NCBI RefSeq assembly: GCF_000350225.1 | Contig: NW_005178983.1 | Span: 496,001 to 560,000, forward strand | Source of the DNA: Chondrus crispus | Taxonomy: Eukaryota; Rhodophyta; Florideophyceae; Gigartinales; Gigartinaceae | Length of the DNA stretch: 64,000 nt | Direction: 5' to 3' | Shown here: piece after piece, positions 11,001-21,092 of the stretch | Numbering within the stretch: the stretch's first letter is position 1 | Layout: every line of letters starts with the position of its first letter | Program-made: the position numbers and the translations under genes | Notes under the pieces: model-generated | Told to the model about the DNA's origin: nothing | Seen by the model: the letters and a program-made list of their open reading frames with translations, nothing else | Database searches by the model: none

Positions 11001-11612
11001 GGTACGTACAGTGCATCCTTGAGCACCACATAACGGCGGATGGCGCCATTTGCTCTACCACCTAGTGCAGTATTGACGTGAACATCTCCTTGCAGTGTAG
11101 CATTAATTGTTCGGCCATCTCCCAAGACAACTCGACGAGTGGCAGCTTTACGAGGGTTCAAGAGCAAACTTGAATCATGAACCATGTGAGCGGAGGCACC
11201 TGAGTCCATGATAAACAACTCTGAGTCCTTGCTAGAGGATCTCTTGCCAATTGAGGCTGTCAAGAGCAGCGTGGATCTACTCAATTGTGCACTGCCTCTG
11301 TGGTCGCCTTTCCAGGTCAGGAGGCGATTCTCTCTCCTTCCCTCTTTGACCCTCTGAGTGCAGCTCCTTGATAGATGCTCGCGTTCGTTACAGTTGTAGC
11401 ATACTCTAGTCTCCTGCATGTGTCTCTTTTGATACCCACTTCCGCGGTGCTTTGTACGCGCCGCCACTAGAACTCGTTCTCCGGCCTTCGAGTTGCTCGC
11501 CACAGATGAGCTATTTTGGTTCCACTGCTGTTCTTCGTATTCTTGCAACAGACGCGCTGTGACGCTTTCCCAGGACAGATTCTGTCCTGCACTCTGTAGC
11601 GCAGCAACTATG
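8054..11612 (-). mobile_element. Copia gag C-terminus and pol (fossil)
   Basis: In transcription order: a gag zinc knuckle CYNCNEREHLSRSC (about 11400), an aspartic protease motif FIMDSGASAHMV (about 11210), the pre-integrase region WHARLSHANQRSVRRL (about 10780), integrase with the acidic positions in ...SFIDEFSGF, LHSDNGGEY and SPQENGIAERANRT (10560-10300), reverse transcriptase with FLHGDIDDEIYI, LYGLKQAPKLWF and the YVDD box (9230-8990), and RNase H with YADADWGNDRSDRKSTSG (about 8510). These are the diagnostic Copia motifs in Copia order. The coding region is spread over several reading frames, so this copy has a few breaks. Confidence 0.85.
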
Positions 11613-11632
11613 CACTACGAGGTCATATTTTC
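11610..11632 (+). repeat. Left CACTA terminus with ATG target duplication
   Basis: ATG target copy at 11610-11612, then CACTACGAGG at 11613. The terminal pentamer is the superfamily name motif. Confidence 0.7.
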
Positions 11633-11972
11633 AATATCTGAAATGATTTTTTAGAATGGCCCGGTAGATTTAGTGGTTCGAATTTTGTTTTAGATTTTTT
11701 GGCGCGCGCGCAGCACACTTTTCTGATCGTATCAAACATACCGCTGGTCTAGCTTGATGAGCCATTTTTAATGTAAAATATAGTATAGGACGGATATCTG
11801 TTAGTTTCTACTAGATCCAGGCTGATATTGTACTGGTGCGCACCAACACTTTGAAGCTGCATAGTGTGGCCATCCACGTGTGGAAAATGGGAAGGAGCTT
11901 AGTTCATTGCTCGAGATCGCTTCAGTGTAAATGTATCGCAGCGTCGTTTATTAGTAGCCTTAAACTACATTA
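11633..11972. other. Left subterminal region of the CACTA element
   Basis: AT-rich non-coding DNA between the left tip and the stop codon of the 551-residue gene. GGCCCGGTAGATTT near 11657 has an imperfect counterpart, in inverted position, close to the right tip (GGCCCGTAACG on the complement, about 38700). Such subterminal repeats are where CACTA accessory proteins normally bind. Confidence 0.4.
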
Positions 11973-13628
11973 CTATACATTACCGCCAGCGGTGTTGGGT
12001 GAACCCGGCACATCCTGTTGACCAACAGTTCCCGGGTGCACCGGACTGACAATTTCGTTCATCGCATCTTCGTTCAGCTCTCGACGCGCGTCCGCGCAAT
12101 GCGAGTCCCCCACAAACATCACATATGGCATCACGACTGCCAGCTGCCCTGGAACACGAACATGCCTTTTCCTGTCCCTCTTAGACCAGTGCCCGGAAAC
12201 CTCTTGCGCTCTGCGCCACACCAAATGAAAAGCCCGACTGGGCAGAGGAACTGCGCTTGACACATTTGGGTCTTCCACTATGGACGGCCTCCGCCTAGTA
12301 CAACGCAGGCCTGCATCGAAGGTCTTGCTTTCCGAGTCCCATATGCGGTTGTTCCTGAACAACACAAGCTCTCCGCTCCCGGGGTTAGCAACATCCCTTT
12401 CGAAGGTGTTTCCGCAACTGTGCCCTACAAAAACTGCAGCGGGGGCCCCGACATCGCTCGAATATACATACGTACCCATCAACCTCAACATTCCGACCCC
12501 CGCACTGCCCTCCTTCTTCAACATCGCGAGACGGTCCGCCGTATGGTATAATCCCAGAAATGAACAAAGCCCTGCCATGCGATTGAACAGTATGTAGAAT
12601 GTCTGCGATGTCCCGGCCGGGCCCTGTGTCTCTGCATACTCAGGATAGAACACCAGACGCAATGTCGAGTCCTCGACCATGCAGCCGTATAGATTCCTCG
12701 CTATCAACTCAGAATCTGCCAGCTCGCAATCCGCAACGACCCGAATGAAGCTCTGCGTCATACCCCCTAAGGTCCCTATATTCATTTTGTCGGCCGACGT
12801 TTGTTCAATATGACTTGACGGCTTACGCAGCGACTTCTGCACTGCGACTTCCAGGCGGTGGCGCAGAAAGTTCACTATCTTCGGCACGGACTCATCCCTT
12901 GTCGACGATAGCCCCTCCGATATCCGACAACTGTTTAGCTCGACCTTCCGATTTAGCATGTCTACTTGGCCAAGTACTTGTGCATGGCTTTTCCTCAGTC
13001 GATCAACGATATCCGTGAGTTCTTTCATCCGGTACTGGTCAACAACTCTCCGCCTCTTACTATTTTTTGCAATATCATCTCCAGTCCAGTCTCTATCCGC
13101 TTCATCCATCCCTTCATGAGCCTGTGGAATAACTGGCGTCCGCCATATCAGTACCGGATTGTTATTATCGTCTCCATCCAGCTCCGCGCGTCTCAATAAA
13201 CGGCCAACAACGAATTCCACTTGATGAATATGATCACCGTATGCAGCCTTCTCCTCGTATTCCAAAGTAGCTGTCGCCAACACCTGAACCTTATCGTTCG
13301 CAGCCGTGGCGGGAGCATCCTCAATATCCGTTACTTGCGCGCTGCACCACGTTGCTTCGTCGTCATCGTCTTCCAACATCCATAGAACCTCGACGAAATC
13401 ATTCGGTAGAGGCAGCGCTTCTCTTTCTCGGCATGCCCGAAGGCGTTGCATTCCTCTGTCAAGGCGGACGCCACTTATCTTGTCGAAGATACGCGATAGG
13501 CGATCTCTGAGATGGTTCGGACGGGAAATAGCCTTGTCGTGTGGCGAGCGCGGATTCGGTCTGGGCATACCCCAGATATCCGCAATCCAAGCATTCTCCG
13601 GGGAGATTTTTATTGTCCAACGACTCAT
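11973..13628 (-). CDS. Unknown 551-residue protein, CACTA accessory gene A
   Basis: An intact single open frame starting at an ATG and ending TAG about 360 bases from the left tip. No family is recognised. Visible parts: residues about 78-148 (FVEVLWMLEDDDDEATWCSAQ to VEFVVGRLLRR) alternate hydrophobic and polar residues, with a W and an LEY motif as in small Tudor/agenet-like beta barrels; this is only a pattern guess. A basic KRRR at 191-194 could be a nuclear signal, and residues 198-230 form a leucine-rich coiled coil. The C-terminal half is globular and cysteine-containing (GHSCGNTF). It has no signal peptide or membrane segment. It shares a 200-base divergent promoter region with gene B. 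A DNA-binding helper of transposition would be a reasonable but unproven role. Confidence 0.65.
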   Translation of the reverse strand: MSRWTIKISPENAWIADIWGMPRPNPRSPHDKAISRPNHLRDRLSRIFDKISGVRLDRGMQRLRACREREALPLPNDFVEVLWMLEDDDDEATWCSAQVTDIEDAPATAANDKVQVLATATLEYEEKAAYGDHIHQVEFVVGRLLRRAELDGDDNNNPVLIWRTPVIPQAHEGMDEADRDWTGDDIAKNSKRRRVVDQYRMKELTDIVDRLRKSHAQVLGQVDMLNRKVELNSCRISEGLSSTRDESVPKIVNFLRHRLEVAVQKSLRKPSSHIEQTSADKMNIGTLGGMTQSFIRVVADCELADSELIARNLYGCMVEDSTLRLVFYPEYAETQGPAGTSQTFYILFNRMAGLCSFLGLYHTADRLAMLKKEGSAGVGMLRLMGTYVYSSDVGAPAAVFVGHSCGNTFERDVANPGSGELVLFRNNRIWDSESKTFDAGLRCTRRRPSIVEDPNVSSAVPLPSRAFHLVWRRAQEVSGHWSKRDRKRHVRVPGQLAVVMPYVMFVGDSHCADARRELNEDAMNEIVSPVHPGTVGQQDVPGSPNTAGGNV

Positions 13629-13828
13629 TCAAGCACCCCCGAACAGGAATTTTCTAACAAAATGGAAGAGTCGTGGCCACTCACAGTACGTTTGTGGGCG
13701 TTTTCACATTGATATTCACCAATACTGTAATGGGTGGCCTTTAGGCCGGCCGGCCAACTTTTTCACATGCTGTTATAGCTGCAGGTTCTTCGTATCCAGA
13801 AATTGAGGAACACCGCCCCTTTTTCCCA
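13629..13828. promoter_or_regulatory. Divergent promoter region between accessory genes A and B
   Basis: Exactly 200 bases separate the two start codons on opposite strands, so any promoters must lie here. It contains the short palindrome GGCCGGCCGGCC near 13745. No TATA box is obvious in either direction. Confidence 0.45.
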
Positions 13829-16413
13829 ATGTCGAATACACGGGCCGCCAAGAAACGTGCTATACCCGAAGCAGCCAATGCTTCACTAGGCTCTAAGAAG
13901 ATGCGTCGCAACAGTTCGGAGGTTCGTCGCCGGCCAAACGTTTCTCCGCCCAAAACAAGGGCTATTCTCTCGCAGTTGACCCCTCGAAACAGCCGTAGAA
14001 GATCCCCCCGTAACCGGGCGTTAGCCCGGAAGTCTCGGGGAGCGGCCGCTACGGAATCCAACGCAACGCAGGGCGATGAGCGCCCAGTCACGACTGTGAG
14101 ATCATCAAGGCGGGTGCTTCATTTACAGAATGAGGAAATGGTACCTAGACAAGCGCGAGTGCACCCAATTACCCCAGAAATCACACCAGTCAAAAACCTG
14201 ATTCTCCGTCCGGGGCAAGAGGATACATTAGAACCATCACCCCGACGTTCACCCAGAACAAAAACAGCGTTGCAAGAGCAGCCTGTTCGCAAAGTGCCAG
14301 AAATGATCATGGATTCAGACGATGAAGAAGATGAGGATTTGGCAGCTGAAGACGCTGACAGAGAAGCAGAAATGGAGAGACGTGACCGCGAAGAAAAGGA
14401 TAGATTCAGACTGATGGAACGACGCGCACGCATCTTGGAATCAGACGCCGAAAGTTTGTTTGAGGAAGAGGGTTCCACAGCTATGGCTGAGCGCGGCGTA
14501 AGAGAGCTTAAGAAACATCTCCGGGCGGAATACTGTTCGGATAGCGATGACGGGGGAATTACGGAAGTTCCTGGAAAAGCGTCAGCCGACATCAGCCTGG
14601 AGACGACCTGGATATCGATATAGAAAGCACGGAACAACCTCATGCATTGGGAGCCGTGACAACTACAAATTCCATTTTACAGTCCATGTTCCGAAAACTC
14701 GAGGGCGTGCTCAATGCAAGGCTCAATACGCTGACAAGCAGTCATGTTGAAAGAATGGATAAGACAGACAAAATATTTGATGAGGTGGGCACCCAGCTAG
14801 CAGATATTCATGCCATTGTGTCCAGAACAAACACGTCTAACAAATCCACAGACACCCCCTTCAGCCGATTTAACAAGCTTCTGGACAAACTCACTCCTTG
14901 TGATGGCCTTGTTGTCAACCGAGATGCTTGTCATCGAATTCTATGCAGCATCGTACCCTTCGAAGTTCTTCGGACAGCTCGTGATAACACCTTGGCCAAG
15001 GAACGGGTCTTGTTTCGTTTTTCAACTGCAGTACAGGTTTTGCTGTGCGGGAAAAATCCAAGGGAGACAGGAAAGCAGTTCAGAGAGGGTATTGGCGGAC
15101 GCCACAGTCGCTTCAAGAAGAATGTTGTCCTCAACTTCATATACAATGTGCAGCTGAACAGCTTTGGAATGTTTGCGGATGACGGCGAGGAAGGGGAGGC
15201 CAGAGCAGATCAGAATGTTATCGCAGCCGACGCCGTTCGTGAAACTGCTGAAAATCCTGAGGGCCGCACTTGTAAAACGGACACTCCCGTCGATTTCAGT
15301 TGCACCGGGAAAGCTGTGAGTTTGCGCCAACCAGACTGGCTGAAGAAAGGATTCATCCTTGAAACTGACATCGAGCACGCCAGGTTGGTGCAGGATTACA
15401 GTAAGTCTGAAGCCTCGAAACGTAGACTGAAGGATGTCGAAAGTGAAAGTGATTCTGGGGAAGAAGAGGATGGTGAATACACGCCCGGGCCCGGGAACAT
15501 GCAAGCGCCAGAGAAAGTTGTGGTAAAGGAGGTTCCGACGACGCGGGACGTTGCCAGGCACGGAGCTTGGAAGATATACAAGCTTATGGGCAAGCACTTG
15601 AACCAGTCCAGGAAGAAGTGCAAGTCAGCATTCCTCCAACAATTAGGTTTCCTGATGGTGCCATGGTCGGGATCTGGTGTGTCAGTTGATCAATCAAAGC
15701 TTACGGTTCGTTGGGGGTTCCCAGAAGTTGATGCTTCCAAGTCAAGGGGCGGCCGCCTTCAAGACACCAAAAACACAAAGACGAAGTCTTCCGGCGATAT
15801 CAACCTTAATGAATACAATTCCAACCTTCTGAGTGAGCTGTACGGGAAGCGACAGGACATGATTCTTGTTGTTTCTCACGAGGTACAAGTGACTGAGGCC
15901 TTAGGTTCGTCTAAAAGAAAGAGAAACAGAACGAAAAAGAGAGTTATCAACAAAGCTATCAACGTTGTGGAGGCAACCGCCAAGTTTTGCACGGAGTTCG
16001 CGCAAAGTTCCGATTCGGAAAGAAGTCCACTCTCATTCCTCCTTGGTCACAAAGATGCATTCCGCTGTATTTTCGGAATCGCCTTAGTCTTCAAAGACTT
16101 GACGTCTCAGTTTTTGGTGAAGAACTGGGAAAACGGTCGCGTCCGTGATATCAACAACATGGACACCACAAGTATCAAATGTGGAAATTTGAGACTATCC
16201 GAGCTCATACCAGGTCGTTCATCACAGATCAGATCTCTTTCGGGGACAGTTCTCCGCATGAAGGATAATTTGTACTGCAAGCTAAACGTTGGGGCGAGTC
16301 CTCGCAATGATGGTACTGAAGCAGGTGTGAACGGTGTCGAAGGGCAGCGTACCAGGGACACATCAGCGCGAGAGATACGGCTTTCAGTGGATGGTGGTGT
16401 GTTCGCCATTTAG
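13829..16413 (+). CDS. Unknown protein of about 860 residues, CACTA accessory gene B, one frame slip
   Basis: Two adjoining plus-strand frames (13829-14623 and 14647-16413). The N-terminal part is very basic (RRRPNVSPPK, RSPRNRALARKSRG), then acidic and charged (DSDDEEDEDLAAEDADREAE): a nuclear, nucleic-acid-associated type of protein. The second part has a coiled coil (about 14690-14820), a globular region with KNPRETGKQFREGIGGRHSRF, a serine/acidic linker DVESESDSGEEEDGEY and a basic stretch SSKRKRNRTKKRV. The second frame is open upstream of its methionine and reads GDDLDIDIESTEQPHALG, so one indel in 14541-14600 (a G5 run lies at 14552) would account for the change; a normal intron does not fit there. 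The 3' end is 48 bases from the convergent gene C. No family is recognised. Confidence 0.55.
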
Positions 16414-16461
16414 CATAGGTACAGTCAATGAATCTTTACTTCACTTTGGCCAAAGTGTTTA

Positions 16462-18483
16462 CTAGTAGTCATTGTCCATACTCGAGCGCCTGAATCTGGT
16501 CCTCTCTGGTTCCGGAGCAGTCCATTCCCTCTGCCGAGCTCGACCACAAAACGGAGAAACATCATGGTAACCGTATCCGTATAGAAGTTCACCGTTTGCT
16601 TCTATTCTCTGCCCTGTGCCATAGCCAATGCCTTGACGTTGATATCGTTCACGACTATCCCGTCCCCTACCAACCCACTCGTTCCTATCTCGCCAGTCCC
16701 CTTCATCTCGAACATAATGATGGCGGCCGCCCCTTTGTTCTCCTCTCCTGTCATCATTGTATCCATCATATCCGCTGTCCGTCCTCTGGGGTGGGTGTAC
16801 ATGAGGTACATTGAACGGGCCATGGAACGGGGTTATACTCGGCCTATGGTGTAAATGTTTGGCGCGGACAGCCGACGGATGCCCAGTTGCCGTTCCATTA
16901 ATGAAGCTGCGCAGCGATTCATTCTCCTGCTGCAGCCTGCCCACTTCTTGAGAGATCTGATCAACAGTTCTGGTCGTTTTGCTTGCTGTATCATACAGCA
17001 ATGTTACCAGCCCTCTAACAGTCAGACTACCGTGGAGGTCCCACTTCTTGGCAATGACGAGCGCGGGAAGGCCTTCCACTAACGACAAATCCTGTGGATG
17101 AAGACTTAGGGTCATAGGCGAGGACCGCCTCTCCTCCATGCGCCGCTGCTGACGCGCAGCCAACCGAATCCTTCTCGATTTGAAGGAAAGGTATCGCACT
17201 TCTCCTCCTGCCTTCCTCATATCCGCCTCTCCCGTTCCATGCAACGCGTGGAAGTACACGCAGTTAGATAGATGCGGATTTGTGCTCACCATATAGCATT
17301 CCAGATGTCGTGGCAGCTTATGCACAAACTCCATGAGAGGAAAGAGCATCTGGCTCCCATTCACCCACTTCACATCCTTGCATACGTCCTTCAGCACTGT
17401 AATGGTACCCTTGTACACCAAGAATAGGCGGCCGCCCCTTGTTGCCTCGTTGAACCAAAACGCACAAAACATGGTGCATATCTCCATGCGAAACATTTGC
17501 CAAAGCCTGCGACATCTTTCTGACATCACGCCTCCCTCCCTTACGACCATTTCTTCATGGTAGTAGTAGATGACCGGCGGCAGTGGTAGCGGAACTCCCA
17601 CAGGGAACTTCAAAGCTTGCAGCCACTGTGGGCATTGGGGAAACACCTCTTTATACGAAGCATCGTCAAAGTACATGGTCTCGTAACAGTCGAAAGGTAT
17701 AAGCAGTCCATAGCGATTCCTCGTATAGCGCTCGTATGAGAAGTTTGCTCTGTGCTTGAAAGCATTCCACCAACGCCCCATCAATGGATCAGCGAAAAGA
17801 GGGAACTTGTGGCGACGTAGGGTATGACGGGACTGCAACACGTAGTCCATTTCGTCAAGATAATAACAATCGAGTACATCTCTGGCGAAAGTGCGGCCGC
17901 ACGTCAATGTACTGGGCACCTCCCAATAGTTGCTATTGGCAGCAAACTGACTCCACCCTTCCATGGCCGATGCATTATCCTGCATCGCGAGCTGACGGAA
18001 CCGCTTCACATCTCCTTTCTGGTGCACTGTGTGCTGCAGCACATACTTCCGAAAACTTAAATCCTGAACGGGAACCGAATGCCAGGTGTGCCGGCCCCTC
18101 ATCCTTCCAATATCCAACCTCATGGGCTCGGGGCCATCCCTCACATTCGTGCACAATGCACGGTCTGCCCGTGACTGTACACAAGGCAGGCCTGCCCATG
18201 TCGAATCAAATGTAGGAAGCACAGGATTTTTATCCTGTACCGTATTACCTCTGGACACAACGAGGCCGCCATGGAGACAAAAGTCAACAAGCGGTGCTGT
18301 GCACCGTGGTGTTACAACGCCGCCGGTGGGTTGTGAGTGTTCGGCGTCAGGAAGTGGGGTGCGTGGTAGTGTGTGGTCCGTTGGCGACTGCGGTGACTGG
18401 GGTGCTGGTGAGGACGGCTGTCCAGCTGTGAGGTCAACTACGAAAGGTACTGCAGAAGGCGCAGACATGGCAGGTGTTTCCAA
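16462..18483 (-). CDS. Unknown 673-residue protein, CACTA accessory gene C
   Basis: An intact open frame with ATG (METPAMSAPS) and stop. Residues 1-60 are proline/serine-rich and disordered. Residues about 110-470 look globular and rich in aromatic residues (CYYLDEMDYVLQSRH, PLMGRWWNAFKHRANFSYERY, VIYYYHEEMVVREGG). A short heptad segment, TVDQISQEVGRLQQENESLRS, follows near 520-545. The tail is arginine/glycine-rich (RRGEQRGGRHHYVRDEGDWR, RGRDSRERYQRQG), as in many RNA- or nucleic-acid-binding proteins. There is no membrane segment and no known catalytic motif. It is convergent with gene B. Its upstream region holds a 115-base direct repeat. I do not recognise a homologue; the long intact frame in a decaying region suggests it was under selection until recently. 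Confidence 0.65.
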   Translation of the reverse strand: METPAMSAPSAVPFVVDLTAGQPSSPAPQSPQSPTDHTLPRTPLPDAEHSQPTGGVVTPRCTAPLVDFCLHGGLVVSRGNTVQDKNPVLPTFDSTWAGLPCVQSRADRALCTNVRDGPEPMRLDIGRMRGRHTWHSVPVQDLSFRKYVLQHTVHQKGDVKRFRQLAMQDNASAMEGWSQFAANSNYWEVPSTLTCGRTFARDVLDCYYLDEMDYVLQSRHTLRRHKFPLFADPLMGRWWNAFKHRANFSYERYTRNRYGLLIPFDCYETMYFDDASYKEVFPQCPQWLQALKFPVGVPLPLPPVIYYYHEEMVVREGGVMSERCRRLWQMFRMEICTMFCAFWFNEATRGGRLFLVYKGTITVLKDVCKDVKWVNGSQMLFPLMEFVHKLPRHLECYMVSTNPHLSNCVYFHALHGTGEADMRKAGGEVRYLSFKSRRIRLAARQQRRMEERRSSPMTLSLHPQDLSLVEGLPALVIAKKWDLHGSLTVRGLVTLLYDTASKTTRTVDQISQEVGRLQQENESLRSFINGTATGHPSAVRAKHLHHRPSITPFHGPFNVPHVHPPQRTDSGYDGYNDDRRGEQRGGRHHYVRDEGDWRDRNEWVGRGRDSRERYQRQGIGYGTGQRIEANGELLYGYGYHDVSPFCGRARQREWTAPEPERTRFRRSSMDNDY

Positions 18484-18800
18484 GTTTCCTATAAACGGGG
18501 GGGGATGAGGGGTCGGAAATGGAGTTGCAACTGGGGTGGGAGTGATGCGTTTGGGTCAGGATCAGTCGTCGTAGGGAAGGCTGAGAATGTGTGATGTTTG
18601 AGTTAGGAAGGTGGAAGGTTGAAGGTCGGCACGGGGGGGTGGAAGGTGGAAGGTCGGCACGGGCGGGGAGCCGGGAGGAGTCATCGTGGGGAAGGCTGAG
18701 AATGTGTGATGTTTGAGTTGGGATGGTGGAAGGTGGAAGGCCGGAACGGGCGGGGAGCCGGGAGGAGTGTGCGGCACGGGCTCAACTACAAGTACCCTCC
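18484..18800. repeat. Purine-rich direct repeat upstream of accessory gene C
   Basis: GGAAGGCTGAGAATGTGTGATG at 18575 recurs at 18690 (offset 115), with the following GGTGGAAGG and CGGGGAGCCGGGAGGAGT blocks also repeated. It lies directly upstream of the gene's start codon (18483, minus strand), so it may act on that promoter. Confidence 0.6.
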
Positions 18801-19921
18801 AGCGGTACTAAATTTGCGTGATGCGCAAGCCCATCAATTTTGATTGACTAGGATTTTTTTTCCTATCTCGCCTTCCACATAGCGGCGTCGGAGCAATCTA
18901 CGGTGAACGCAATGCTTTTGTCCACACAAAAAGCGAAGGCACAGGGCTGTACTACAACTTTTGTCTCCAGGCAAACTTTTCTCCGCCAACATCTGTACGC
19001 AAACGAGGAGCAGATCAAAAACGATGACTCCGGCGCCCGCATCGCGCCGTCGTGCGGCGCCCCCCCATCTGCCTCGCAAAGGAGGAGCAGACCCCCCTCC
19101 CATCCCAGCTCCCTCACATCCCCGAATCCTCCGAGTCGTCTGAATCCCCCGAGCAGCGCAAGGAGCGCGCGCGAAAGGCACGCATAGAGGCCGAGGGCCT
19201 CGACAAGGCCGACGAAGTTAGAAGTTAATTCGTCCTGGTGATTTACACGCCTGACCTCGACAATCTGCGAATGGAAGCCCAGGTATGTGATGCTATGCAA
19301 ACTTAGCACGTCGCTGTAGAGCTGCTTGTACGCAGGTCTTTCTACGATTGTTGACAGATGTTGCCGTTTTATGCGTGAACCAGGGTCTCAAAATCGTGAA
19401 AGATAAGTGCGTTGAAAAACCCGAGGATAAAAGGAGGTGTTTGATTGCGCGCAACTGCTCAAGTTTCAGACGGCCTTGGAACTGAACAAGGCGTATTGTC
19501 GAGACTACTGAGAGCCCGTCCCAACAGAACCATGCCTTTCTTTCCGATATCAAGTTAGGCCATATGATTGGTCACTGCGAGGTGCCCACGTGAAAGACAT
19601 TGATAGTATATATTGAAGACCTTAAGATATATATTTTAGGCTAATTAAATTAAAGCAGAAGGTCAGCACAAACAATGAGATGTATAAAATGTACAAATAG
19701 AGTGGGTCCTTCAAACTACTGTAGCAACAAATCGAATGATCATCAACATGCACTCGTGCGTCCCCACTTGCAAACTCCTCCTCTCTCCTCCTCTCCCACC
19801 ATTCCCATATCTCACTTACTCCGTCTCTCTGTCTCTCCGTCTGTCTCTCTTTCTCTGTCTCTGTCTCTCTTTCTCCGTCTCTCTCTACCTCACTAGCTCC
19901 AGCTTCCTAACTCTCTTCACA
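18801..19921. other. Mostly non-coding, with a small coding-like remnant
   Basis: At about 19100-19227 the plus strand reads PESSESSESPEQRKERARKA and continues RIEAEGLDKADEV to a TAA. This is a plausible charged C-terminus of some host gene, with no upstream frame to match. The rest, including 19230-19780, shows no supported gene. CT-rich sequence begins near 19770. Confidence 0.25.
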
Positions 19922-20745
19922 TCCCCAGAGTCGTCCCTCCCTTCCCATCCTCAGCTTGCTATCTCCCTCACAAAACGCAGCTTCTTACCTCCCTCACCAA
20001 CTGCAGCACCCCCCTCTCTCACCATTCTCAGCCTCCCCTCTCCTTCAAAAACCGCCGCTTCCTGCCTCCTTTTTTATCTGCAGCTCTCTTTCTTCCAGAA
20101 CGTCCCCAGGGTCGTCCCGCCCTTCCCATCCTCAGCTTGCTATCTCCCTCACAAAACGCAGCTTCTTACCTCCCTCACCAACTGCAGCTCCCCCCACCCT
20201 CACCATTCTCAGCCTCCCCTCTCCTTCAAAAACCGCCGCTTCCTGCCTCCCTTTTTATCTGCAGCTCTCTTTCTCCCGGAACGTCCCCAGAGTCGTCCCT
20301 CCCTTCCCATCTCCAGCTTGCTATCTACCTCATTAAACGCAGCTTCTTACCTCCCTCACCAACTGCAGCTCCCCCCTCCCTCACCATTCTCAGCCTCCCC
20401 TCTCCTTCAAAAACCGCCGCTTCCTGCCTCCCTATTTATCTGCAGCTCTCTTTCTCCCAGAACGTCCCCAGAGTCAACCCTAGCTCCTTACCTCCCTCAC
20501 CAACTGTAGCTCCCCCCTCCCTCACCATTCTCAGCCTCCCCTCTCCTTCAAAAACCGCCGCTTCCTGCCTCCCTTTTTATCTGCAGCTCTCTTTCTCCCG
20601 GAACGTCCCCAGAGTCGTCCCTTCCTTCCCATCCCCAGCTTGCTATCTACCTCATTAAACGCAGCTTCTTACCTCCTTCACCAACTGTAGTCTCCCCTCT
20701 CTCTCACCATTCTCAGCTCTCTTTCTCCCTGACCATCCCCAGAGT
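19922..20745. repeat. Pyrimidine-rich tandem repeat, 181-base unit
   Basis: The phrase TCCCCAGAGTCGTCCCT recurs near 19922, 20103, 20284, 20465 and 20606: three spacings of 181 bases and one shortened to 141, followed by a partial copy near 20725. Units include CTCACCAACTGCAGC and CTCCTTCAAAAACCGCCGC. As 181 is one more than a multiple of three, each unit shifts frame, which explains why several long leucine/serine/proline-rich open frames cross it. These are not genes. The strand is almost purely C and T. Confidence 0.85.
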
Positions 20746-21092
20746 CGTCCCTCTCTTCCCATCTTCGGCTTTAGTTCTCTCTCACCATCTCCAGCATCCT
20801 GGCTCCCTCACCAACTGCAGCTTCTTGCTTCCTTCGCCATCCCCACAGTCTCAGCTCCCCGTCTTGAACTCCAGCTCCATCTCACCTTAGTCAACCCCAG
20901 CTTCCCCTTTTCCACTCCATTCCCATCTTTCAACTTTTCTCCTTGCGTACCTCGTTCCATTTCTGTTCGTGTCCCTTCGTCAGTATCGCCAGCGCCCGAG
21001 CTTGTCTAGAAGGCCATGACCTTCTATAGCTTCCTACGTCAACCATTTCGAATGATCCAATTGCAGCACTACTTGTAGAGGGGGACGAATAT
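20746..21092. other. CT-rich tail of the tandem repeat; no gene
   Basis: Decayed CAGCTCC/CTCACC-type sequence continues to about 20990 and then gives way to the 3' flank of the Harbinger transposase gene. Confidence 0.4.

Noticed and set aside
19736-20658. Long plus-strand open frames rich in L, S and P (up to 257 codons)
   Set aside because: They are frame-shifted readings of the 181-base pyrimidine tandem repeat; the repeat period guarantees such frames.
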